Source: Pyxicephalus adspersus
Lineage: Eukaryota; Chordata; Amphibia; Anura; Pyxicephalidae
DNA: 64,000 nt
Assembly (NCBI RefSeq): GCF_032062135.1
Contig: NC_092858.1
Span: forward strand, 164,052,200-164,116,199
Reading direction: 5' to 3'
In this document: positions 14,601 to 22,737 of the stretch, in pieces
How positions within the stretch are numbered: position 1 is the stretch's first letter
How the letters are laid out: each line of letters opens with the position of its first letter
Made by a program: the position numbers and the translations under genes
Notes under the pieces: generated by a model
The model's database searches: none
What the model saw: only the letters and a program-made list of their open reading frames with translations
Told to the model about the DNA's origin: nothing

Positions 14601-17600
14601 ACCTTATTTTACCCTTAACAAAATAATCACTCGTAAGACTGCTTGATTTTCCAGTCAAAATTGTATGTTTAAGTCAATACACCAGACAGGAATACAAAAC
14701 ACAATATAGTGCAAATCTGCAATCATTAATAAATCTATTGCAGTGCATGTACATGAATCTGACTTAGTATGTGCATCTAAGCAGTCTACTGTACAGCAGA
14801 GCACAGAGGTAAGGTGTGAAAAGCAACAATAATGAACAAATAAGTTGCAGTTTAAGGAATATATTGATAGAAAGTGAGAGCAAATGAGATGGCAGACTTT
14901 TTCCATATCCTCCAAAAAAATAAGGGCATATTCTTATCATTTCAAGTTAGACGCTAACCCAGGGGACACCACAAGGCTTCTGGATCATAATGGATCATGC
15001 ATGCATCCCCGACCATTCTATAATGCTAATTCCCAGTTTAAGATTTTTGCAGAACAACTAAATGTAAATATTATAGCTCAGGAGAGTTGAATCAGAAGAC
15101 CCATCCAAGAAATGTGCCTGCTAAACCCAACTGATCCTCTGCAGAATTTTTAAGAAGGACATCCATACACTCCTGTGAAATATCATAGTGTACTTGTCCC
15201 ATGAAGAGATAGTATAGAATATCAAGTGTATATTACAGGGTGGATGGGAATCTGTATTCAGGAGAACATTACCATGATGAGATCAACAGGTCAGGGGCAA
15301 GGAGGAGAATGCCTTTAGGGTAGTAATTAAACATCATACAAGAGAATGAATTATTGACACTCCTCTCTTTTGTTTAAAATGAGCCCTTGTTACAAAACCT
15401 AAAATGCAGCTCTAACCAAACAGGTACAAAAATGTTGGTAGTTAAAGGTACAAAGGATCAGATAATAATAGAGGGGGTTGTGAAGAAAAGAGGGACAGGG
15501 GAAATTGAATTGAAAAGAGGGCTATTTGGGAGCAATTGCTTTTCTTAAGATTTAAGCTGAATTCTGGGTAGGTATAATACATAAATTAAGGCATGTTTGC
15601 TTTCAATTTATCTTAGTATCTTTTGGTATCTGCATCTTTCAATCCAAATGCTCAGGGTCTAAAGGGAGTAAAAGTAGCCAGTCTGTTCTGCTGGTGAGCT
15701 CATGTGGGAAGAGAAACCAAAGTTTTACCCCTTATGTTGTCCCGATGAGGATGTTTCATTGTGTCCTCTCACATTCTGCTTCATCTCCACCTGAAGAAGT
15801 GAAAGGGAGCTCACTATCCACTCCCTATCCTTAATCTCATTTTCTAAGATTTAAAGATTTGCTACTCTACCCCCTCCCTTAAAAACAATTTGGGCCTAAT
15901 AAAGCAAAATATGGTCTCCTATCCTCCCAGAAAGGACTATGCTCTGTAAATCTAAGAGCTGCATAGATGGAAATGCAAATCCTGGGCAGGCGACGAAAGG
16001 CCTACATATGTATTTTAATGTGTTGTTTTCTGTAACTTACTTTTGTAGAACACTGCAGAATAAGTTTAATTTTTAGAAAGAAATAAAATTAGTAATTTCT
16101 AATTCTTTTCTGTTCAGAATTCACCTGGAAGATTTGAGCCAAAGTGTGATTCGTCACATGTCGGAGAAGCTTGGTTACAAGCACAGCGATGTCATCAATG
16201 TCATTCTGTCCAATCGGGCTTGTCACACCCTCGCCGTCTACTTCTTGCTGAACAGAAAGTTGGAACACTATCTAATCGCCATGAGGGTAGGTTTACCTTC
16301 ATAAATATTATCTGTGCCATTTCTGCTGTCCTAAGGATGCAACAAGCTTGTGTTCGGGGATGGTTGGGGTCCATTGAAGGATAGGGATGGAGGATTTAGC
16401 GAGGATTACTTGGAAGCAATGATTATCACAATCAGAATGCTCTGTTATCTGCTTTTACTGCAAAATGTGCTGCACTCTGTAATTAACATCTGTTTCCTTT
16501 CATGCCAGAAACCTGACATTAATGACAATGTGTGCCACAAGAACCAGATGCATCCATTAGACAAATATAAGGCAAACAAGAACTCCTACGAGGTGAGCGT
16601 CCAACCATCACAATTTTCTGTTCCCTACCAAAAAGTCAGCTGGGTATCAGTGGAATTAGGTGTATGTTTGGTCAAAAAAGGGAAATACATTCAGTACATC
16701 TCTGCAATACATGAAAATGTTTCCATGATTTTTCTCTATTTAAATACTGCAAGTAAAGAAAAATACCTGTTTATCTGAGGAAATCCAATATGTTCACGTG
16801 TTGCTTGAAACATTAGGTGCAAAGATCTGTATTTTTGGCTCTGGAATATGGAGATGCATGAGAGAAAGAATGTAAAGTGGACATAGACTCTTCTTTATTT
16901 ACCACCTCTTCAATGTTGAAATGTCCACAAGTTTCCTCATTGCAGCTGACATCTTTGCCTGGCTTCTTCCAGGTTTAGCAACTTCAATTATTTCCAGTAC
17001 TTAGTAAATGTATCCCAGCACTGTACACAAACCTTTAAATTTGTGGCTTAATGTACAACGACATGGATTTGACCTCCATTCTTCTGGAAAGTCTTTCCAA
17101 AGGACTTTGGCGTTGGTCTATAAAAAATTTGGCTTATTCAGCCAAAAGAGCATTTGAGAGATTAGGTACCGTTGGTCAGCCATCCAGTGTATCCCAGTAA
17201 GGTGCTCAGTAGGGTTTAAGTGCAGAGCAGTTCCTTTACACCAAACTCCTCCACACTGTTATGGTTGACCAAAAATGGACCTTGCCATTTTCTAGATCAA
17301 GGGTCCTCAACCCAGTTTTCAAGGGCCAAGATCCACAAACATTTAGGTATTTCTCTAATAGGTTGCAGTAAAAGTCATAAATGGTTTTCTTTATGTACAC
17401 CCATATGCAGGCTGTATGTATCAGAACCTGGGTTGGGGTTGCCTTTGCCTTACACTGCTAACACATGAAAGCAATAATTTGGAGGGCAGTTCACATACTC
17501 CTGGCCATACTCCTGGCCATAAAGTGTTATCAAGCTAGAGTTCACTTTACAAATGGTACCAGAATAAGCTTCCATTCATGCAGTCCTATCATCTCCATGA

Positions 17601-20600
17601 CAGTTAAAGGGTTAAACAGCTCAAAGTCTAAATAAAATATTCTGAAGCTGACTTTCAGACTGGGCGGCCTGTTGCTACTTATCCGGCCTGTTTTCGACAA
17701 TACATTCAGACAAAATAGATCAAAGCAGAGGGAAAGCAGTTCTCATAAACATCACTGAAAAGTAAAAACAGAACATTGCAGAAAGCTAGCAGGATGTGAG
17801 TGTTCCATTCATTGTGTTCCTTGGCCTGCCACAGATAAGGAAGCCTCTTTGTTGATGTCTAATGTTACAAGCCCGGTTATTTAGGGAGAACAGAACCCCG
17901 ACAAGATCTGGTTCAGTGGTTTCTCTGCTGGCTCAGGATGTAATACAATAGGCAAGTGATGAAATGTGGTTAAGGCTTGGCAGATGGAGCGCGTGTCAAC
18001 GATGGTCAGGGGTGAAGCTTCCTGTTCAGTGAAAAGCCAAGAGATAATCGGAAACCCCTCCTAAGGTTCAACTTTCTAAAGGAATGAAAGCGTAGGCTGT
18101 AGCTGGAACATGTGATACAAGGAAATGCTGCACCCCCTTCTCCAAAATCTGCACTGACATCACCTCTGTACACAAGGGAGTCTTAACATACCACAGTGTA
18201 ACCAGTGCATTCATTCATTGCACCTCTTCAGAAAAACACATCATTCCAAAATATACATTTTTAGCTTCAAACTTTTAATTGAAGAATCTGAATATAATAG
18301 TTTAGGGATGGTTGCCAAGCAAGAAACAAAAATATACATACTAGAAATATAAAATGTTGCTATACAGAAGAATCTAAGTGTGTGGACCTGCGGTTAAAGC
18401 TCCTCTAATATTTATTTATAAAATTCTAATTAATATGTATCTCAGCGCAGTACAAGGTTTGCAGATGACAAGCCTGCATGAAAGCCAAAAAATACAGGAT
18501 GATAGATCTAAGTCTATCTTAATGTAGAAAAACTCTAGTGTTATGGAATATCTGAACCAAAATTCACAATAATTAAATGTTAAGGACAAGAAAACTCAAA
18601 CTTCTCCTAAGGGTATCAGGATAGAAAGGTGGAACCTGGTTTGAGCAACTGAGCTCTGTAAACAAGAGGCCTTTTTAAACAAAGATGACAAAGAAAATTA
18701 TTTTTATTATTATTATTTTGTAAAAAACTGTTTTTTATAGCACCAACATATTTCGCAGCGCTGTACAAAAGCGAACAAACATTAAATGCCAGATGCTGGC
18801 TCAAAATGGAATGTTACTATAATTTATATTTACACCCTCAACACTAAAAAATAATTTAAAGCAATATATAAAATGCAATATATTTTTTTTAACTGTGCAA
18901 CAAAAGTGGCATAATATACTATAAAAACAAGGAAATATTTAACAAAACCTCACATGTAATGCTACATTGTAGAGTAATAAAAGAGTTTCTACTTTTCAAA
19001 AAAGAAAACTATTCATGACAAACTAATCACAAGACAAAAACTAGTCACATACTGAAGTTGACAAGACCCTGAGACTTTGGTATGTAGATTAGCATCCAGT
19101 CACACACATGTTACCAGATTGGTATGTTAGGATTTGGCTTGAGCAACTCACAAATACTTGTTAAATACAGGGCAGGTTTGATTTGAAATCCTAACACCTC
19201 TGTTTTTTCCTGAGCTTTGAACTTCAATCGCCATTGTTTAGATGAAAGGATCAATCTATGCACAACTGAGTTTTCAGTTTTTGCTAGATACTTATAACTT
19301 AAACCACATAAAGACTTGATGAGGAATAGTGAGAATATGTCTTATGAACTCTTACACAAGGTTTTGCTACTGTTGCATCCTTTCCTGGGCCATTCTGATT
19401 AAATCAGTGTGTGGACAGCAAATGCAAATGCTAGATACAACACAATCTATAGCATTACTTGCTATATCATCCAGAGTGCTGAGCAATTTAATTCACTTGA
19501 CTTGGAAAAATTAAGGGAAAATGAAAAATTAGGAATATTAGGAAGTTCTATGATTAGTTTAGACAACAAGAAAGTATTATTTTGGCACTTTACTGTATCA
19601 GAATTCATGAGTATAATTTAGTACTCTGCAGTCTTTGCAAAAAAAAGACAATTATAAAATCATTTATGATGACTAAAGCTTTTGTAATTGATTATTTGGT
19701 CTGACAGCAAACTGTGCTCTGTTTTTTAGGAACGAAAGTCTAAAGACCTTGAAAAGCGAGGGGAACAGCGTTCTGTCCAGAAGAAAATAGAAAAATGCTC
19801 TCCATCCCACAGGCAACCTCCATGTCCAATCACACAGAACCACAACGGGAAACCTCCCCTCAAGGAACGAAAATCCTCCAAGTCTGAACGAGGTAAAGGT
19901 TACTGCCAATGGTCCTGGAGTCCTTACCCAACATAGGATGTCACAAGTAGATATAACATTTCTGCCTTTATAGTCATGCGTCAGTGAGAAGAGTAAAAAC
20001 ACATAGTTGTATACGAGTCGCTATGCCCATTGTGCCCAGGCTCCATTTCTTTGATAAAAGTCCAGGACATGCAAAAAGGAAGGGTGCTGTGCTAATGATT
20101 TACCATTTCTGGACTAAACAACATTTCTAGGAAGTTTTAAGCTGCGTTATATCATAAGATGTATGTACGTGGCTAATGCTTGAAGTTTACGAATTCCTTG
20201 AGATTCTACCACCAAGGTTACATGTTTTATGCAAATCCCCTCTAATTTTCCAATGCTTATTCCCAACCTAACATTTGCATTCAAGTTTTTTTTGGTGGGC
20301 AACCCATACTTTATTCATGGTAGGTCAAGTTTGGCTCACACTTTTTGCTGCTTTCACTGTAATACTGTGTAAATTTAAAACCCAACAACCCAGCAGAACT
20401 TTTTTTAACTATATCAGTCCTTTGATACAATTAAACACAAGGTGATTGTAGTTGTATAAGTGCATTTGTAAAAAACTGTGATACCTTTTTATCTGCACCA
20501 ACAGTTAACTTTTTTACGTCAAGCTTTTGAGGGATCTACTGATTGGCCTGGAAGATTGGATTAGATCTCTTGAAAGCTTGAAATACTGTATGTAATACAG

Positions 20601-21348
20601 TACTCAATTGTCTTATCTCAACAAAACCACAATAAAAATCAATACCAAGTGGAGACTTCATGTTGACATTTGTTTTCCTATTGCAGAATCCATTGGAGGG
20701 TTAAGCCCATTCCATGAAGTCAGGTTTAACAAAACTGGATGTGTCACTTCCTGCTCTTTGGAATATCTGGAAATGCAAAGCCCGGATCCAAGAACACCAA
20801 AAATGATGAGACGCCAAGACTCTCACTCCCAAGAGACTGTAAATATGAATATGAGTGGCCGCATGAGAGAACCCCATCTCAATGTTGTACGTTCATTTGA
20901 GTCTGTGAACAGAGAAGACCAAATAGAGTCATTATCTCCATCCCACCAGTACCGAGTGATCGGCTCACCAGTCTTTTCTCCACGTCATTCCAGTGAAAGA
21001 ACTCTGTCCCCAATCTTTCAGTTTGACAGCAACACTCCAGTAAAGGCCCATTCCACGCTGTCCTCCTTCACCTATGAGGACAAGAGCAGCCCATCAAGTT
21101 CTGAGTCCATGTCTCCCACTTCCCCCCACTCCCCTTCTTGTAATAACAATGGAAACTTGGGTAGCCCAAACTGTGTCAGAAGCCGGGGCCGGTTTCCTAT
21201 GATGGGCATTGGACAGATGTTGAGAAAGAGGAGTCAAGTTACCTCTCCAAAACCTGAAAACGCCCTGGAATCTCGAATGCCACCTTTGCACCAAATGAGC
21301 CCTGGATATGCCAGTTTCAACTCCAGTGACATGAATGGTTTCTGCTGA
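2344..21348 (+). CDS. hunk: hunk gene, 3' portion: coding exons 2 to last (joined, with introns)
   Basis: Nine exons join in frame across GT-AG introns into 608 codons plus TGA. The product is a Ser/Thr kinase of the SNF1/AMPK-related group, recognised as HUNK from near-identity of the kinase core (for example [20 protein letters not shown]) and of the C-terminal block [15 protein letters not shown]. Counting from the first residue in the window: beta-3 Lys 4, alpha-C Glu 24, HRD 97-99, catalytic Asn 104, DFG 117-119, APE 144-146, UBA-like segment about 255-300, variable linker 307-389, Ser/Pro-rich tail 390-608. In mammals HUNK is a cytoplasmic kinase studied in HER2-driven mammary tumours; that role is family knowledge. 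The human protein is about 714 residues, so the absent first exon plus one possible small exon explain the length difference. Coding segments: 2344-2636, 7061-7116, 8120-8255, 11133-11260, 12615-12750, 16118-16286, 16509-16592, 19730-19892, 20687-21348. Confidence 0.95.
3340..4050. other. non-repetitive intronic block, candidate conserved element
   Basis: I found no second copy of this stretch in the window, and it lacks microsatellite and SINE hallmarks. Its composition is mixed, with GC-richer parts around 3770-3850 and 3930-3975. No reading frame resembles a known protein. It could be a conserved non-coding element or simply old unique DNA. The basis is impression only. Confidence 0.25.
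4295..4788. repeat. minisatellite, about 31-bp unit, left part
   Basis: Tandem units of the type 'gcctgcagtctctgatcctc' followed by 'tcctatagtat' recur with a period near 31 bp. The array is most regular at 4500-4640, where adjacent units are nearly identical, and degenerate at its left edge. The same unit resumes at 5005-5098 on the far side of an inserted element. Confidence 0.88.
4789..5004. mobile_element. palindromic MITE, family D copy 1
   Basis: The 216-bp element has arms of about 75 bp that are near-perfect reverse complements. The left end starts TGGGTCTGATTTATTAAAGC and the right end, reversed, reads TGGACCTGATTTTATAAAGC. Both arms include 'CAGTGAAGCTGGGTGATC'. It has no coding capacity. 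Related copies lie at 48071, 51730 and 57562. It interrupts the 31-bp minisatellite, so it is a true insertion. No clear target duplication was seen. The superfamily is unknown. Confidence 0.85.
5005..5098. repeat. minisatellite, about 31-bp unit, right part
   Basis: Three degenerate units ('tgtctgcagtgtctgaccat' type) continue the array broken by the MITE at 4789-5004. Confidence 0.8.
6650..6890. other. non-repetitive intronic block, candidate conserved element
   Basis: About 240 bp of balanced composition in AT-rich surroundings, with no other copy in the window. A 67-codon open frame crosses it but resembles no protein I know and has no splice context that fits hunk. A conserved intronic enhancer is one possibility; this is inference. 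Confidence 0.25.
7061..7116 (+). CDS. hunk: hunk coding exon 3: catalytic loop
   Basis: A 56-nt exon between 'ttcccgcag' and 'gtatgc'. It completes the HRD Arg, encodes [18 protein letters not shown], and ends with the first base of the DFG Asp codon. Asp 99, Lys 101 and Asn 104 are the catalytic-loop residues and all are present, so the kinase should be catalytically competent. Both junction phases match the flanking exons. Confidence 0.97.
7117..8119 (+). other. hunk intron 3 (1003 bp)
   Basis: Donor gtatgc, acceptor 'tgtttgcag'. A 91-codon open frame at 7345-7620 has no recognisable similarity and is probably chance. Nothing else is evident. Confidence 0.8.
8120..8255 (+). CDS. hunk: hunk coding exon 4: activation segment
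   Basis: A 136-nt exon that completes DFG and runs through the activation loop to the APE motif: [17 protein letters not shown], then [13 protein letters not shown]. Asp 117 binds Mg. Thr 135 in STQCGSPAY lies where upstream kinases phosphorylate relatives of AMPK (family inference). The exon ends in VDVWS plus AT of a split Ile codon, at donor 'TCTAT|gtaagt'. Confidence 0.97.
8256..11132 (+). other. hunk intron 4 (2877 bp)
   Basis: Donor gtaagt, acceptor 'tctttttttcag'. Moderately GC-richer patches occur at about 8790-9060 and 9450-9560, without a recognisable family. No repeat copy shared with the rest of the window was noted. Confidence 0.75.
11133..11260 (+). CDS. hunk: hunk coding exon 5: kinase C-lobe
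   Basis: The 128-nt exon begins with the T that completes Ile 162 and encodes [14 protein letters not shown] through NPLPSHLSP, covering helix F to helix G. Gly 163 belongs to the WSIGV helix-F motif. It ends with G of a split Ala codon at donor 'CCCCCG|gtaagt'. Confidence 0.97.
12094..12399 (+). mobile_element. MITE family A, copy 1 (with internal hairpin)
   Basis: The left end has 'tatgtacacacgtgcaat' and the right end 'attgcacatgtgtacctagc', which are inverted copies of each other. A 30-bp hairpin lies at 12125-12154: 12-bp arms TTGGAAAGGATC and GATCCTTTCCAA around a 6-base loop. The body includes 'gaacgagcgctgtacataca'. Other copies are at 26441 (-), 27205 (+), 48857 (+) and 63736 (-). 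There is no transposase, so it must have been moved by a DNA transposon elsewhere. The right flank ends ccttaa, but a TTAA target duplication is not proven. Confidence 0.87.
12125..12154. repeat. perfect-armed hairpin inside MITE A1
   Basis: TTGGAAAGGATC, then TTTCAC, then GATCCTTTCCAA. The arms are fully complementary over 12 bp. The hairpin is retained in family-A copies 2 and 3. Confidence 0.9.
12615..12750 (+). CDS. hunk: hunk coding exon 6: end of kinase domain
   Basis: A 136-nt exon. CT completes Ala 205; the exon then encodes [20 protein letters not shown] and QALGNRWL, ending in TYPN plus AG of a split Arg. KRP is the subdomain XI arginine motif and NRWL closes the kinase fold (about residue 235). 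The segment [12 protein letters not shown] is the linker to the next domain. The donor is 'AAACAG|gtatgt'. Confidence 0.96.
12751..16117 (+). other. hunk intron 6 (3367 bp)
   Basis: Donor gtatgt, acceptor 'ttttctgttcag'. It contains a 170-bp hAT-like MITE at 13725-13894. The rest is AT-rich and shows no gene. Confidence 0.8.
13725..13894. mobile_element. hAT-like MITE (family H)
   Basis: The 170-bp element starts CAGTGTTTTTTACC and ends GGGTTAAACACTG, which are imperfect inverted repeats with hAT-type CAGTG termini. The core is GC-richer, with 'gctgggcggacgcccagc' and 'accacccagctg', itself hairpin-forming. The flanking 8-mers do not match, so the target duplication has decayed or the ends are misplaced by a few bases. 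Confidence 0.7.
16118..16286 (+). CDS. hunk: hunk coding exon 7: UBA-like / SNF1-homology segment
   Basis: A 169-nt exon. A completes Arg 250, followed by 56 codons starting [20 protein letters not shown] and ending HYLIAMR, phase 0. The pattern MSEKLGY, then HSDVINVIL, then [18 protein letters not shown] resembles the UBA-like or autoinhibitory helices that follow the kinase domain in MARK, MELK and AMPK. The family literature calls this region the SNF1-homology domain. The structural reading is inference from the residue pattern. Confidence 0.95.
16287..16508 (+). other. hunk intron 7 (222 bp)
   Basis: The shortest intron in the window. Donor 'AGG|gtaggt', acceptor 'ctttcatgccag'. No stop-free continuation joins exons 7 and 8 in the coding frame. 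Confidence 0.9.
16509..16592 (+). CDS. hunk: hunk coding exon 8
   Basis: An 84-nt symmetrical exon (phase 0 at both ends, 28 codons): [20 protein letters not shown], then KANKNSYE. It aligns by pattern with the mammalian segment that reads like SDIQDSLCYK and ESYE. The donor is 'GAG|gtgagc'. Because it is symmetrical, skipping it would preserve the frame. Confidence 0.93.
16593..19729 (+). other. hunk intron 8 (3137 bp)
   Basis: Donor gtgagc, acceptor 'ctgttttttag'. It holds a short family-C tail fragment at 18697-18788 and a weaker trace near 18410-18480. Mammalian HUNK appears to have about 16 extra residues at this point, possibly a separate 48-nt exon. I looked for such an exon here and did not find one. 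Confidence 0.75.
18697..18788 (-). repeat. SINE-like family C tail fragment
   Basis: An (ATT)n run is followed by 'tatagcaccaacatatttcg' and 'cagcgctgtacaaaa', the reverse complement of the shared tail found at 36486, 30029 and 26001. Only the tail is present. Confidence 0.75.
19730..19892 (+). CDS. hunk: hunk coding exon 9 of those found: basic linker
   Basis: A 163-nt exon between 'gttttttag' and 'gtaaag'. It encodes [20 protein letters not shown], then [16 protein letters not shown], then [14 protein letters not shown], plus G of a split Glu. It is low-complexity, Lys/Arg-rich and probably disordered. The anchors [19 protein letters not shown] match the mammalian linker pattern; the rest is divergent. 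Confidence 0.9.
19893..20686 (+). other. hunk intron 9 of those found (794 bp)
   Basis: Donor gtaaag, acceptor 'gttttcctattgcag'. AT-rich, nothing recognised. Confidence 0.85.
20687..21348 (+). CDS. hunk: hunk last coding exon: Ser/Pro-rich C-terminal tail and stop
   Basis: A 662-nt exon. AA completes a Glu codon, then 219 codons and TGA at 21346-21348, with a second stop (TAG) two bases after it in another frame. It is mostly low-complexity Ser/Pro with three islands recognisable from mammals: [20 protein letters not shown] (from 20893), SSERTLSP (about 20990) and [20 protein letters not shown] with RKR (21163-21231). Many SP/TP sites suggest proline-directed phosphorylation. The open frame extends 26 codons upstream of the acceptor, but that part is intron. 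The tail after RKR is divergent and ends GFC. Confidence 0.96.
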
Positions 21349-22310
21349 TAGACATCCTAAAAAGACTCTACTTTTGCTCCACCCGTGAGGAATTCACCAT
21401 TAGACAGAGAGAGAAGAATGTTGCTATTCTTGTAAATGTGAATTTTGTAAGATTACAGATTGTATCCATAAAGCTTGATTTTGTTCTACTTTGTTCTTCA
21501 TTGATTACCAATGTCACTCCCTTAACTTGCACTTCTATGGTATTGATGTTGTAGAGTCTCCAACTTTCACCTGTCTGGTACAGTGTAATGAAATTTTACA
21601 AGGCAACCTTTCCTCAAAGACTACAAAACTGTGTTTCTGTACATGTATTATGTACGCAAGTGCTACAAACTGCTGTAACTAACTTTATTGAAGTAAACAG
21701 GGCTGTGGTGAAGTTACCTACCAGGATACCTACCTGTGTTTCTGACAGGTTGCACTCCTGCACTGACCTTGATGCACTTGACTCTGTTGAAATAACTTCA
21801 AAACTGGAAAACTTGTGCTGGAAACAGCCATTACAAACACAAGGACGCAATCTTATCACAACTCGTTGAAGAGTAACAGTGTTTATATTTCATAATGCGT
21901 TATCATTCCATTCATTGTTTCCTCTTGGAAATGTTCCTGTATGGTGTATGGTGTTCACAGGACAGGCACATGAAAGACATAGTGACGTGTTTCAAGAAAT
22001 GAGATTTATTTACTGAAGGGTTTTTCCTATAACCCCGCCACCATTTCCTGTTCATGTTCTTAATGCTTCTGTCTCTTGGCACATATGTCAGGATACAGCA
22101 CTGCCAGCTGTTGTAGCATTCAGAGCAGCTTGTGTTATGAACACTAAAAGTGTAGGTCGGTATTTTACTACTAGTAGTTCTTTCTTGGTGTTTTTTTGTA
22201 TACAGTATGGACTGGACATACCAGTTTCCAAACCCTACCTTATTAGGTTCATCTCAGCTAAAAAGCTCGCCTGATATGTGTACAAATGGAAAGTCGCCAT
22301 TTTGGCACTG

Positions 22311-22737
22311 CCTAAAGCTGAACTCCTGAGAGCCCTAAAAGCAATATTTAATATATATATCACTAAAATTATATTAAAAGTCAGTATAAGTACTCGAGTG
22401 GTATCGCTCTCTAGTAATCCCATGCACAGCAAGCTCAGACTAAGAAAGGCTAGGAGCCAACAGATGTGCTGCAGTGCCAACAACATAGATATTAATTGGA
22501 AGTAAAGAACAAAATCTTTATCAGACTCCAATCACATGCCACGGGCAGGTACATAACCAAGCTGCATTTCTTATCAACAGCAGAGCAAAATCAGGTCACA
22601 AAGCTGTTCCGCACAGTATGGTTGTGAAAATTTCCAGACTGGATAAAAAAATATAAATTTCTTTGCGCTGGTAAAATATATCTCATCTTTATACTTCAGC
22701 TGTGTTTTCAGTTGTTTGACTGGAGTTCAGCTTTAAG
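22311..22737. mobile_element. inverted-repeat MITE-like element, family I copy 1
   Basis: Begins 'cctaaagctgaactcctga' and ends 'tgactggagttcagctttaa'. The termini are inverted repeats sharing TAAAGCTGAACTCC. It is about 427 bp, close to the second copy at 55017-55435 (about 419 bp). The last 90 bp of the two copies are also alignable by eye. No coding capacity. It lies in the presumed hunk 3' UTR. Confidence 0.75.

Noticed and set aside
20608..20686. Extension of the last exon upstream to a Met at 20608
   Set aside because: An acceptor with a pyrimidine tract ends at 20686 and the phase fits exon 19730-19892; the upstream residues are intron.
20608..21348. Low-complexity Ser/Pro frame as an independent gene
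   Set aside because: Its conserved islands match the HUNK tail and it is joined in phase to the kinase exons.
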